From Pseudarthrobacter oxydans (lineage in GTDB: Bacteria > Actinomycetota > Actinomycetes > Actinomycetales > Micrococcaceae), in contig NZ_CP139438.1 in the NCBI RefSeq assembly GCF_034258515.1, forward strand, positions 3,162,001 to 3,226,000: a stretch of DNA of 64,000 nt, written 5' to 3'. Position 1 is the first letter of the stretch. The number at the start of each line of letters is the position of its first letter. The notes under the pieces are model-generated. The model did no database searches. It worked only from the letters and a program-made list of their open reading frames with translations, and had not been told where the DNA came from. Shown in pieces: positions 45,948-54,950 of the stretch. Both the position numbers and the translations under genes were made by a program.

Positions 45948-47096
45948 TCAGCTGGTGCTGGTGCCCAGCTGCGGGAGTTCTTTCTGCCAGATGCCCGTGA
46001 CCCCGGCCGTCTGGAATCCCAGCTGCTTATTGACCGTCAGGAGGTACCGGTTTTCCGGCGCATTCCAGGTGTAGATGATCCGGGCATCCGGAAACTGTTC
46101 GGTGAGCCGTTCCATGTTTGCCACCTTGATCAGCAGGCCGAGTTTGTTTCCGCGGTGTTCCTGCAGCACCAGTGTGTCGTCCTGGAAGACAACGTCGGCG
46201 CGGTGCGCCAGGACGGTGATGGTGGTCAGGCCCACAAGGGCACCTGTGGCGAGGTGCTCGACGGCGGTGACCACCGTCCGCCGCCCCTGCGCGATGGCGA
46301 CGTCTTCCGCTTCCCGGAGGATGCCGCCGTCGAACACCATGTCCTGCTCAACGGGCGCTTCCAAGGAGGGATCGACGTCGGCCCCCGCCTGGTTCTCAAG
46401 GACGGCGACAGCTTCGAGCCACTGGTCCGGGCACCGGTCCGTCCAGTGGTGCAGCCGGTAGCGGCCGTTGTTGGCCTCCTCCGCTTCGGCCTGCAGGTCC
46501 GCAACCAGCTTCGAATCCAGGGGCAGTGCGCAGGAACTGAACTGTTCAATGTGTTGGAGTGTGTACCCGGTCTTCTGCGCGAACTCTACTTCGCGGCTCT
46601 CCAGCGGCACGAAGCCCTGGCCGGAGCCGGGGACCAGCTGGGCCTTTTCGAACTCGTGAAGGGACGCACCCGGATGGTTGGTGTCCACCAGGATCATGGT
46701 GCGGCCTTCCGCCCGGGCCAGCTGTTCGGCGGCCTGGAGCAGCCGCCTGCCCACGCCCTGGCGCTGGAACTCCGGCAGGATGTCCAGCGTGAACTCCGCG
46801 AGGTCCAGGTTGTCGGTGAGGGGCAGGGCGATGTCCACGGTGCCCACGATTTCGCCGTCCACTTTGGCCACCAGGATGAGCTGCCGCTCATAGGGGTCTT
46901 CAAATTCCAGGAGCTTTTCCAGCGGCTCGTAGGCGAGGTCGTCGCTCCCCCAGGTCTGCATCCGGACCTTCCGGCCCACCTCGACCGCGGCAAGGAAGTC
47001 TGCGGCGTCCGGGGAGTCGAGTGAGTCCGGGATCCAGAGCTGTTCGATCTTCACGTCTTTTGCCATTGGCGTCTTCATCCCAGCCGTTTCTGCCAC
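45948..47096 (-). CDS. Double-GNAT N-acetyltransferase, copy A
   Basis: This 382-aa protein looks like two fused GNAT folds. The first has the acetyl-CoA loop FQRQGVGRRLLQAAEQLARA (about 110-130) and the second reaches EHRGNKLGLLIKVANM near 325. It is homologous in layout to the next upstream gene. Start is GTG at 47096, overlapping that gene by 22 bp; ATGs six or ten codons in are alternatives. The length and sequence differ from mycothiol synthase, also double-GNAT. Substrate unknown. Location between rplA and rplJ interrupts the usual rplKAJL cluster. Confidence 0.8.
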   Translation of the reverse strand: MAETAGMKTPMAKDVKIEQLWIPDSLDSPDAADFLAAVEVGRKVRMQTWGSDDLAYEPLEKLLEFEDPYERQLILVAKVDGEIVGTVDIALPLTDNLDLAEFTLDILPEFQRQGVGRRLLQAAEQLARAEGRTMILVDTNHPGASLHEFEKAQLVPGSGQGFVPLESREVEFAQKTGYTLQHIEQFSSCALPLDSKLVADLQAEAEEANNGRYRLHHWTDRCPDQWLEAVAVLENQAGADVDPSLEAPVEQDMVFDGGILREAEDVAIAQGRRTVVTAVEHLATGALVGLTTITVLAHRADVVFQDDTLVLQEHRGNKLGLLIKVANMERLTEQFPDARIIYTWNAPENRYLLTVNKQLGFQTAGVTGIWQKELPQLGTSTS

Positions 47097-48214
47097 TCAC
47101 CTTCATAGCCGGCGGGCCTGAATCCAAGGGCATTATTTATGGCCAGCATATGTCGGTTTTCAATGGCATTCCACGTCAACACTGACCGCACGGACGGCCA
47201 CCGGCCCTGGGCGCGCCGAAGGTTCGCCAGTTTCACCAGGAGCCCGAGGCGGTGGCCGCGGTGGCCTCCGGCAACGAGCGTGTCCTGCTGGGCGATCGTG
47301 TCAGGAACCCCGGGCCGCCAGTTCAGGACGGTGTAGGCAACCAGTTCGCCCGTACTTAGGTGGAGGGCCGCCGTCACTGCCGACTGGACTCCGCCGCGGA
47401 ACAGCGTCCGCTCTTCGTCGCGCACGCGGGCGGCATCCCAGTCTTCGCCTTCCCAGTCCATGCCGGCGATGGGAACGTCCTCGGTCATCGTGGCCTTAAG
47501 CCGGGCGTAGGCGTCCACCAGGGCCTCCGGGCAGTGATCGTCCCAGCCGGTAAGTCCGTAGCCTGCGGCCCGGGAAGAGGCCTCGGCCTCCAACTGGTCC
47601 AGCAGTTCCGGGGCCACCGGCAGCCCGAGGCGGCTGGAGCGCTCCACCTGCTCCAGCTCGTAGCCGGAGGCGAGGGCAAAGGCTACGGCGGGGGCGGTGA
47701 GCGGCAGGCCGCCCGCACCGGATTTGGCGGGCAGCAGCACAGCTCCGTCCGCATTCGCCAGCGGGACCTCGTGATAAGCGTCCAGGGACATCCTGCCCCG
47801 CTCCCGGGCTACGGTTTCAGCGTGTTGCCGGAGGATGCGTCCCAATCCCTGGCGCCGGTGGGCCGGGGAGATGAGGACGTCGATTCCGGCGGTGTACGTG
47901 TTCTCGCGGAGCGGGAGCGTCACAGAGCAGAAGCCCACCGGTTCCCGGCCCAGCCTGGCAAGGTAAAGCCGCCGCTCCTCGTACTCATTGCCCCGCCAGA
48001 ACTCCACGGCTTCCGCCAGCGTGGGGCAGCGGTCCAGGTTGCCCCAAAGCTCCAGTTCGTGGGCCACGCGCATGTCATGGCACACCGTGAAGTCGGCAGT
48101 CGCGTCCCCGGCGCCTGCCACCGCTCCGCTGCCGGGTGCCAGGAGGACGTCCACGGCGGAAATCGTGAGGGCATCGGGCGTCCCCGCGACGCCATCCAAC
48201 TCCGGTCCGGCCAT
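47075..48214 (-). CDS. Double-GNAT N-acetyltransferase, copy B
   Basis: This 379-aa protein is parallel to copy A downstream: first CoA loop AHRRQGLGRILRQHAETVAR and second GGHRGHRLGLLVKLANLRRA. Both end with a shared motif (WNAIENRHMLAINNALGFRP here; WNAPENRYLLTVNKQLGFQT in copy A), supporting a tandem duplication. The start at 48214 is the first ATG. It follows the rplA terminator and is the first gene of a two-gene unit. Acceptor unknown. Confidence 0.8.
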   Translation of the reverse strand: MAGPELDGVAGTPDALTISAVDVLLAPGSGAVAGAGDATADFTVCHDMRVAHELELWGNLDRCPTLAEAVEFWRGNEYEERRLYLARLGREPVGFCSVTLPLRENTYTAGIDVLISPAHRRQGLGRILRQHAETVARERGRMSLDAYHEVPLANADGAVLLPAKSGAGGLPLTAPAVAFALASGYELEQVERSSRLGLPVAPELLDQLEAEASSRAAGYGLTGWDDHCPEALVDAYARLKATMTEDVPIAGMDWEGEDWDAARVRDEERTLFRGGVQSAVTAALHLSTGELVAYTVLNWRPGVPDTIAQQDTLVAGGHRGHRLGLLVKLANLRRAQGRWPSVRSVLTWNAIENRHMLAINNALGFRPAGYEGEWQKRLG

Positions 48215-48260
48215 TTCTACAGCTTAGGCAAACTGACACCCGTCCGGGACAGGATGCTTA

Positions 48261-48298
48261 AAACACAACCGCCCGGCAGGTGCCGGGCGGTTGTGTTT
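48261..48298 (-). terminator. Terminator after rplA
   Basis: A perfect 17-bp stem (48261-48277 with 48282-48298) with an AGGT/ACCT loop and T-rich descending arm lies 38 bp beyond the rplA stop. It separates rplKA from the GNAT pair. Confidence 0.85.
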
Positions 48299-48336
48299 GC
48301 TGCGGACAGGTCCGCAGCGGAAGTTCAGGTGAGGAT

Positions 48337-49044
48337 TTAGGCCTCGGTCAGAACCTTGGTGACGTTCGGGTCAACGGAGATGCCGGGACCGAACGTGGTG
48401 GCAACGGTGGCCTTCTGGATGTAGCGGCCCTTGGAAGCGGACGGCTTCAGGCGAAGCACCTCTTCCAGTGCTGCTGCGTAGTTCTCCGCCAGCTTGATGG
48501 CGTCGAAGGACACCTTGCCGATGATGAAGTGCAGGTTGGAGTGCTTGTCGACGCGGAAGTCGATCTTTCCACCCTTGATGTCGTTGACGGCCTTGGTGAC
48601 GTCAGGGGTCACGGTGCCCGTCTTGGGGTTCGGCATCAGGTTACGCGGACCCAGGACCTTACCGAGGCGGCCAACCTTGCCCATGAGATCGGGGGTGGCG
48701 ACGGCGGCGTCGAAGTCGGTCCAGCCGCCGGCGATCTTTTCGATCAGGTCATCGGAACCAACGAAGTCGGCGCCGGCAGCGATTGCTGCTTCAGCCTTGT
48801 CACCCGTGGCGAAAACCAGGACGCGGGCGGTCTTGCCGGTGCCGTGGGGCAGGTTGACCGTGCCGCGGACCATCTGGTCAGCCTTACGGGGGTCGACGCC
48901 GAGGCGGAATGCAACCTCAACGGTGGCGTCGAACTTGGACGGGTTGGTGTCCTTGGCGAGCGTTACTGCCTCGAACGGCGCGTAGAACTTCTCCGCGTCG
49001 ATCTTGGCGGCTGCTGCCTCATATGCTTTGCTGCGCTTTGCCAT
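48337..49044 (-). CDS. rplA: 50S ribosomal protein L1
   Basis: L1, 235 aa, forms the mobile L1 stalk. It contains [40 protein letters not shown] and the domain II region [20 protein letters not shown]. It follows rplK by 186 bp. L1 represses its own operon in E. coli; no leader mimic was identified here by eye. Confidence 0.98.
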   Translation of the reverse strand: MAKRSKAYEAAAAKIDAEKFYAPFEAVTLAKDTNPSKFDATVEVAFRLGVDPRKADQMVRGTVNLPHGTGKTARVLVFATGDKAEAAIAAGADFVGSDDLIEKIAGGWTDFDAAVATPDLMGKVGRLGKVLGPRNLMPNPKTGTVTPDVTKAVNDIKGGKIDFRVDKHSNLHFIIGKVSFDAIKLAENYAAALEEVLRLKPSASKGRYIQKATVATTFGPGISVDPNVTKVLTEA

Positions 49045-49230
49045 GCTGCTTGTTTCTCCTTGTGCAGTTGTGGTCTGCGGACCGCGCTGGGCCCTGCCAC
49101 AGTTGGTGAGCGGACTCGTTATCCGTGCCCGGTTCCCAACATTTCTATGTAGGTGGTGCCGGTTGTCCCGGCGGTGCCGCCCGTCGTCGTGATCGGTTTC
49201 CCGAGCCCGACGCCAAAGCGACGGAAGCGA

Positions 49231-49662
49231 CTAGCCTTCGACGGTGATACCCATGGAGCGGGCGGTGCCGGCGATGATCTTCGCTGCGCCTTCGAGGCTG
49301 GTGGCGTTGAGGTCTTCCATCTTGGTGGAAGCAATCTCGTTGACCTGGGCCTGGGTCAGCTTGGCAACCTTGACGGTGTGCGGGGTAGCTGAACCCTTGG
49401 CGACGCCTGCAGCCTTCTTGATGAGCTCTGCAGCCGGCGGGGTCTTGGTGATGAACGTGAAGGAACGGTCCTCGTAGACCGTGATTTCCACGGGGATGAC
49501 GTTTCCGCGCTGGGCTTCCGTCGCAGCGTTGTACGCCTTGCAGAATTCCATGATGTTGACACCGTGCTGGCCAAGCGCAGGACCGATCGGCGGAGCCGGG
49601 TTAGCGGCACCTGCCTGGATCTGCAGCTTGATGAGGCCGGTGACCTTCTTCTTGGGAGCCAA
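49231..49662 (-). CDS. rplK: 50S ribosomal protein L11
   Basis: L11, 143 aa, at the GTPase-associated centre. It includes [40 protein letters not shown] (the Pro-rich thiostrepton-region helix) and [15 protein letters not shown]. It lies 129 bp after nusG, a gap with a 7-bp stem at 49719-49739. Confidence 0.98.
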
Positions 49663-49791
49663 TGTAGGGTCCTTCTCTCAATAACGTCCTGGGGCACAGG
49701 AGCGTGCCTCAGGTTTTTGGCCGCCATGGCGAGGCGGCCGGCCGTTCCGGTGCTGCTAAGCGGGCAGCGCCGGGACGAATTCTTTGGATAA

Positions 49792-50634
49792 TCAGATCTT
49801 GGTGACCTGGTTGAACGCCAGGGTGACCGGCGTTTCGCGCTCGAAGATGGAAACCAGCACCACGAGGGTCTGGGATTCGACCTTGATCTCGGAGATCGTG
49901 GCGGGAAGGGTCTCGAAGGGGCCTTCCTTGACGATGACCGACTCGCCGACCTCGAAGTCGACGTCCACCGGAGCCTGGTTCTGCTTGTTGACCGGCTTGC
50001 CCTTCTCGGCCTGCTCTTCCTCGAAGACGGGGGCAAGCATGGAGAAGACCTCATCGAGGCGCAGCGGCACCGGGTTGTGGGCGTTGCCCACGAAGCCGGT
50101 CACGCCGGGGGTGTGCCGGACGGCGCCCCAGGAGGCGTCGGTCAGGTCCATGCGGACCAGCACATAGCCCGGGATGCGGACGCGGTTGATCACCTTGCGC
50201 TGAGCATTCTTGATCTCAACGACTTCTTCCATCGGCACCTGGATCTCGAAGATGTAATCTTCCATGTCCAGGGTCTGGATGCGGGTTTCCAGGTTGGCCT
50301 TCACGCGGTTTTCGTAACCTGCGTAGGAGTGGATGACGTACCAGTCACCTTCCTGGCGGCGCAGCTTGGCCTTGAACTCTTCTGCGGGGTCTACCTCGGC
50401 CTTGGCGGCGGCAGCGGCGAGGGCGTCGGTGGACTGTTCCTCGGAGCCGGCCTCGTCATCAGCCTTTGCGTCGAAGTCATCGGAATCGGCGTCGTCGGAT
50501 TCGGGCGCGGAGGACTCAACCTCAGACTCGTCACCGGCTTCTGCCGTGATGTCCGCGGACTCTTCCAGCTCAGTCTCGGTTACCTCGAGCTCCTGCTCAG
50601 ACACTTGGTCTCCTGCTTCCTCATTGCCTAACAT
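49792..50634 (-). CDS. nusG: Transcription termination/antitermination factor NusG
   Basis: NusG, 280 aa, links RNA polymerase with Rho or the ribosome. Residues 1-100 are a long Glu/Asp/Ser/Ala-rich acidic extension not found in E. coli NusG (181 aa). The NGN domain begins [20 protein letters not shown], and the KOW domain near the C-terminus has [20 protein letters not shown]. It follows secE by 84 bp. Confidence 0.97.
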   Translation of the reverse strand: MLGNEEAGDQVSEQELEVTETELEESADITAEAGDESEVESSAPESDDADSDDFDAKADDEAGSEEQSTDALAAAAAKAEVDPAEEFKAKLRRQEGDWYVIHSYAGYENRVKANLETRIQTLDMEDYIFEIQVPMEEVVEIKNAQRKVINRVRIPGYVLVRMDLTDASWGAVRHTPGVTGFVGNAHNPVPLRLDEVFSMLAPVFEEEQAEKGKPVNKQNQAPVDVDFEVGESVIVKEGPFETLPATISEIKVESQTLVVLVSIFERETPVTLAFNQVTKI

Positions 50635-50718
50635 GCCTATTTAAATGGCTCAATTCCGCACACCGGTGTTTCCCTCCGGATTCCCGGACGGAACACACAG
50701 CCTGCGGACGGTACAGCC

Positions 50719-51003
50719 TTAGCTGTCCGTGGGGCCTTTACCGCCGAAGAGCCAGCCGACGGCGGATCCGAAGCCAATGTCCAGCAGGCTGACGATGACC
50801 ATCATGATGCCCACGAACACCAGCACCACGAGTGTGTAATTAATCAGTTCCTTGCGGGTTGGTGCAACAACCTTCTTCAGTTCGCCGATGATCTGGCGGA
50901 CAAAAAGTGCAATGCGAGCGAAGAAGTTTGCCTTGGCGTCCTTCTTAGCTGGGCGGCCCTTGGAGCTGCTGGCAGCTGTTTCGGTCACCTGGTCCTCGCT
51001 CAT
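50719..51003 (-). CDS. secE: Preprotein translocase subunit SecE
   Basis: SecE, 94 aa, single-TM form. The amphipathic helix [20 protein letters not shown] is followed by [20 protein letters not shown] and the TM. It clamps SecY. It is 82 bp after tRNA-Trp and upstream of nusG, the conserved bacterial arrangement. Confidence 0.95.
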   Translation of the reverse strand: MSEDQVTETAASSSKGRPAKKDAKANFFARIALFVRQIIGELKKVVAPTRKELINYTLVVLVFVGIMMVIVSLLDIGFGSAVGWLFGGKGPTDS

Positions 51004-51085
51004 CTTTGCAATGTTGGATTACCCGGTCCTGATCAGAACCATGGTTGCTGCGCTTGCCCCGGATTTTCGCCCGGGGCAGCTTGCG

Positions 51086-51158
51086 CAGGGCAGACAGGAC
51101 TCGAACCTGCAACCTGCGGTTTTGGAGACCGCTGCGCTACCAATTGCGCCACTACCCT
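51086..51158 (-). tRNA. tRNA-Trp (anticodon CCA)
   Basis: 73 nt on the minus strand. The acceptor arm pairs AGGGTAG (51152-51158) with CTGCCCT (51087-51093), with G as discriminator. The D arm GCGC/GCGC, anticodon stem GCGGT/ACCGC with loop CTCCAAA, and T arm with TTCGAGT are all formed. CCA is not encoded. Placement before secE is common in actinobacteria. Confidence 0.96.
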
Positions 51159-51432
51159 ATGGAGTGAATTCCACTCTCCGATGACGAACCGCCAGCTGCA
51201 CTGGGGCGCACGTCATCATCCGTGTTTCAACACCGGTGAACCAGTCTACGCAACAACTTCGCGTTCGTCGAACCGGCCCGTTTCCGGCCCCCAACTGCTG
51301 CCCTGGCTGACCTTGACCGGAACAGTCACAAATCAAAACGGGCAACCCGGAGGGTCCGCTGAACAGCATAGAGTAGAACTCGTCGAATCCCACATTCCAG
51401 CCGCCAGGCTGCAAGCGAAGAACGGACCTGCC

Positions 51433-52650
51433 ATGTCTGCCGCCCGCGTTTCCCAGCGCATTTCCGCCATTGCCGAATCCGCAACCCTTGCCGTTGATGC
51501 CAAGGCGAAGGCGCTGAAGGCTGCAGGCCGGCCGGTCATTGGATTCGGTGCGGGTGAACCCGACTTTCCTACTCCGGACTACATCGTCCAGGCCGCCATC
51601 GAAGCGGCAAGCCAGCCGAAGTACCACCGCTACTCCCCCGCCGGCGGGCTGCCCGAACTGAAGAAGGCCATCGCCGAGAAGACCCTGCGCGACTCCGGCT
51701 ACGCCGTGGACCCTTCCCAGGTTTTGGTGACCAACGGCGGCAAGCAGGCGGTCTACAACACTTTCGCCACCCTGGTGGATCCCGGCGACGAGGTCATTGT
51801 TCCCACTCCGTTCTGGACCACCTATCCGGAGGCCATCCGGCTCGCAGGCGGCGTGCCGGTGGAGGTCTTCGCCGGCCCGGAGCAGGACTACCTCGTCACC
51901 GTTGAACAGCTTGAGGCAGCTGTCACGGACAAAACGAAGATCCTGCTGTTCGTCTCGCCCTCCAACCCCACCGGCTCGGTGTACTCGCCGGAGCAGGTGG
52001 CCGAGATCGGCAAGTGGGCGGCGGCCAAGGGCCTCTGGGTGGTCACCGACGAGATCTACGAGCACCTGACGTACGACGGCGTTCCCTTCACCTCGATCGC
52101 GACCGCCGCCCCTGAACTGGGCGACAAGGTCGTCATCCTCAACGGCGTCGCGAAGACCTACGCCATGACCGGCTGGCGCGTGGGCTGGATGATCGGCCCG
52201 GCCGATGTCATCAAGGCAGCCACCAACCTCCAGTCGCACGCAACGTCCAATGTCTCCAACATCATGCAGATCGCTGCCCTGGCTGCCGTTTCCGGCCCGC
52301 TGACCGCCGTCGACGAGATGAAGGTGGCGTTCGACCGCCGCCGCAAGGCCATCGTTGCTGGCCTGAACGCCATCGACGGGGTGGAATGCCCGACGCCGAA
52401 AGGTGCCTTCTACGTCTACGCGGACGTCCGCGCGCTGCTGGGGAAGGAATTCCCGACGGCGTCCGGCACGGCCACGCCGCAGACGTCCGCTGAGCTGGCC
52501 GCGCTGATCCTGGACGAGGTCGAGGTGGCAGTGGTTCCGGGTGAGGCCTTCGGCCCCTCCGGCTACCTGCGCCTTTCGTACGCACTGGGCGACGAAGACC
52601 TCGCCACCGGCGTCCAGCGCCTGCAGGACTTCCTGGGCAAGGCCCAATAG
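51433..52650 (+). CDS. Pyridoxal-phosphate aminotransferase (aspartate aminotransferase class Ib-like)
   Basis: This 405-aa class I/II aminotransferase has [15 protein letters not shown] near the N-terminus, the ring-binding region [15 protein letters not shown] and [14 protein letters not shown], and the PLP Lys in [16 protein letters not shown]. The C-terminal Arg region is [11 protein letters not shown]. The ATG at 51433 is chosen because the family similarity starts there; the frame is open upstream to 51181 but overlaps tRNA-Trp control sequence. It is probably aspartate transaminase by similarity; substrate not proven. Confidence 0.9.
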   Translation: MSAARVSQRISAIAESATLAVDAKAKALKAAGRPVIGFGAGEPDFPTPDYIVQAAIEAASQPKYHRYSPAGGLPELKKAIAEKTLRDSGYAVDPSQVLVTNGGKQAVYNTFATLVDPGDEVIVPTPFWTTYPEAIRLAGGVPVEVFAGPEQDYLVTVEQLEAAVTDKTKILLFVSPSNPTGSVYSPEQVAEIGKWAAAKGLWVVTDEIYEHLTYDGVPFTSIATAAPELGDKVVILNGVAKTYAMTGWRVGWMIGPADVIKAATNLQSHATSNVSNIMQIAALAAVSGPLTAVDEMKVAFDRRRKAIVAGLNAIDGVECPTPKGAFYVYADVRALLGKEFPTASGTATPQTSAELAALILDEVEVAVVPGEAFGPSGYLRLSYALGDEDLATGVQRLQDFLGKAQ

Positions 52651-52655
52651 GCACC

Positions 52656-52790
52656 CTCTCTCACTTAATGCGGGAAAAACCGGAACGCTCTATCACTCCC
52701 TTCAGGAGAGTGATAGAGCGTTCGGGTTTAAGGCGCATCAAGTGATAGAGCGTTCGGGTTTAAGGCGCATCAAGTGAGAGAGCGTCGGGG
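52656..52790. repeat. Nested inverted-repeat element, copy 2, with 32-bp tandem duplication
   Basis: Between convergent stop codons. An inner 16-bp perfect stem (52683-52698 with 52708-52723) is flanked by outer arms (52656-52672 and 52767-52783) that pair with a few mismatches. A 32-bp unit is repeated exactly in tandem (52710-52741 and 52742-52773). The ends CTCTCTCACTTAATGCG and AGTGAGAGAGCGTCGGGG are identical to copy 1 at 22238-22340. The inner core differs by one base step (CTCTATCAC versus CTCTCTCAC), with matching changes in both arms. Confidence 0.8.
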
Positions 52791-53480
52791 TTAGAGGAGG
52801 CGGCGTTCGGCGGCCCACTTGGTCAGCTCGTGCCGGCTGGACAGCTGGAGTTTGCGGAGCACTGCCGAGACGTGGGTTTCCACCGTCTTGATGCTGATGA
52901 AGAGCTCCTTGGCCACCTCCTTGTAGCTGTAGCCGCGGGCGATGAGGCGCATCACCTCGAGCTCCCGCGCGGAGAGCCTGTCCAGTTCGTCATCGGCGAT
53001 GTCCGCCGGGGCCGTGCCGAAGGCGTCCAGGACAAAGCCGGCCAGCCGCGGCGAGAAGACGGCATCCCCTCCGGCCACCCGGTAGACGGCGTCGGTGATT
53101 TCGGCCCCGGAGATGGTCTTGGTGACGTAGCCCCGGGCTCCGGCCCGGATGACCGCGACAACGTCCTCCGCCGCGTCCGAGACGCTGAGCGCCAGGAACC
53201 TCGTAGTGGACAGCAGTGCCGCCGAGCCGGCGATCACTTCACGGCCGCCGCCGCCGAGGCCGCCCGGAAGGTGGACGTCGAGCAGCACCACGTCCGGCCG
53301 CTCCTTCGCGATCACGGCGATGGCCTGCTCCACGGTGGCGGCCTCGCCCACAACCTGGACGCTGGGATCGAGGTCGGCTTTCAGGCCGGAACGGAAGATC
53401 GCGTGATCGTCCACGAGCACCACCCGGACAGACTGTGTGGCGCGGTTGGTCCCGTTGCCGGCTCCCTGTGCTGGGTTCAT
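52791..53480 (-). CDS. LuxR/NarL-type response regulator of PspC module
   Basis: This 229-aa regulator has a receiver domain (VRVVLVDDHAIFRSGLKADL, phospho-Asp68 in VVLLDVHLPGG, and a Lys in GYVTKTISG) and a C-terminal LuxR HTH (LSARELEVMRLIARGYSYKE, IKTVETHVSAVLRKL). The ATG overlaps the kinase stop by 4 bp, so kinase and regulator are coupled. A Gly-rich GGLGGGG stretch follows the phosphorylation loop. Likely partner of the PspC-domain kinase, by position. Confidence 0.92.
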   Translation of the reverse strand: MNPAQGAGNGTNRATQSVRVVLVDDHAIFRSGLKADLDPSVQVVGEAATVEQAIAVIAKERPDVVLLDVHLPGGLGGGGREVIAGSAALLSTTRFLALSVSDAAEDVVAVIRAGARGYVTKTISGAEITDAVYRVAGGDAVFSPRLAGFVLDAFGTAPADIADDELDRLSARELEVMRLIARGYSYKEVAKELFISIKTVETHVSAVLRKLQLSSRHELTKWAAERRLL

Positions 53481-54826
53481 GGTTTGCCTTCCGTGTTCTG
53501 CATCTGCTTCTCCGCCTGCGCGGCCGGGAATCCCAGCCGGACTTCCGTGCCTTCACTGGCGCTGATGATGTTGGCCGTGCCGCCGTGCCGGTTCATCCGG
53601 CCGATGATGGACTCCCGCACGCCGAGCCGGTCTTCGGGGACGTCCTGAAGTTCGAAGCCGGGACCCCGGTCCTTGATGAACACTTCGGCGCGCCCGCCGG
53701 TGACCTCAAGATAGACCGATACTGCACCGCCGCCGTGCCGCGAGGCGTTAAGCATGGCCTCGCGGCTGGCCTGGATCAGCGCCTCATGGCCTTCGGTGAC
53801 CTCGGTGTCTCCCACGCTGACCACCTCCACCGCGTTCCCGAGCAGGTCCTCCACTTCCGCGGCCACTGCCTTGATGCGGTCCGAGAGCTGCCCGGCGTCC
53901 TTTCCTGGGTCCTCGAACAGCCAGCCCCGGAGTTCGCGCTCCTGCGCACGGGCGAGGCGGACAACGTCGTGCTCATTGGCGGCGCGCCGTTGGATGAGTG
54001 CCAGCGTCTGCAGGACCGAATCGTGAAGGTGTGCCGCGATTTCCGCTCGTTCAGTCTCACGGATCCTGCCGGCGCGTTCAGCTTCAAGGTCTCGCCAGAA
54101 CTTCAGCGCCCACGGGAGCAGGACCAGCACCACGCCGCCGAGGACGGCCACGGATGCCAGCAGCGCCAGCCAGGTCTGCTCCCAGGAACCGGACCCGGAC
54201 ACCATCACCAGGACGCCCGCCACCACCAACGCCAGGCCGGCGGCAAGCCGTGCCCAGCCGCCTGCCTGGTTCGCTTTGGTTTTATCCACCAGCCCGGCCC
54301 GACGGGTCTCATCAAGCTGCATCCAGGCGATGGAGGCTCCGCCCAGGACCGCAGCCGCGGGGATGATGGTCCCCAACGGAACGTCCATCCCCAGCAGCTG
54401 GGCCCCGAGGATGCCCGCCACCAGGAGCAGCCCGACGCCGAGCAGGATCTCCTTGCCGTACCGCATCTCGCGGAACCGGAACCAAGGCACCTGCACCGCC
54501 TCCGCGGGCACTCCGGCGCCCGGCACCATGCCGGGGCCGGCGTTCGCCGACAGCGTGCCCGTTACGGTGCCGCCCATCACGGCAGGAGCAATGGGCGACG
54601 TCGGCCGCCGTTCCTGCCGCCGGGCGCTTTCGTAGGCGGTGGGCACCATGATCCAGAGCCAAGCGTAGAACACGACGCCGGCCCCTCCGGCGAATGAAGC
54701 CAGGACCATTCCCACACGCACCGTGTTCACCGGCAGCCCAAGATGCGCGGCGAGGCCCGAACAGACCCCGGCAATGAAGCGGTCGCTGCTTCGGACCAGC
54801 GGCGGGCGGGCGGGCGCGGATGTCAT
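53477..54826 (-). CDS. PspC-domain sensor histidine kinase
   Basis: This 449-aa protein starts at the ATG at 54826 (MTSAPARPPLV). Residues about 10-70 form a PspC domain (DRFIAGVCSGLAAHLGLPVN plus a TM). Four more TM segments follow (about 130-240). Then come the HisKA_3-type H box with His268 in IAAHLHDSVLQTLA and a HATPase with AMLNASRHGGGAVSVY and KDRGPGFEL. This is the LiaS/NarX-like architecture with a PspC sensor. It is divergent from the 54951 gene by 124 bp, so one intergenic region can control both arms. Confidence 0.9.
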   Translation of the reverse strand: MTSAPARPPLVRSSDRFIAGVCSGLAAHLGLPVNTVRVGMVLASFAGGAGVVFYAWLWIMVPTAYESARRQERRPTSPIAPAVMGGTVTGTLSANAGPGMVPGAGVPAEAVQVPWFRFREMRYGKEILLGVGLLLVAGILGAQLLGMDVPLGTIIPAAAVLGGASIAWMQLDETRRAGLVDKTKANQAGGWARLAAGLALVVAGVLVMVSGSGSWEQTWLALLASVAVLGGVVLVLLPWALKFWRDLEAERAGRIRETERAEIAAHLHDSVLQTLALIQRRAANEHDVVRLARAQERELRGWLFEDPGKDAGQLSDRIKAVAAEVEDLLGNAVEVVSVGDTEVTEGHEALIQASREAMLNASRHGGGAVSVYLEVTGGRAEVFIKDRGPGFELQDVPEDRLGVRESIIGRMNRHGGTANIISASEGTEVRLGFPAAQAEKQMQNTEGKP

Positions 54827-54950
54827 GGTCCAATCCAAGCACGGATCAGGGTCTCCCGGACCGGGTTGGCACGGGAACCGGGGGCCTCTCAGGGACGGCT
54901 CAGGGTGTCCCCCGGTAGAGCCGCCCGGCCGGGAGCGGGAGGATCGAAGT

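Noticed and set aside
52710..52773. Two 32-bp direct repeats as a CRISPR array
   Set aside because: The units are contiguous with no spacers and lie in a palindromic repeat element; no cas genes are nearby.
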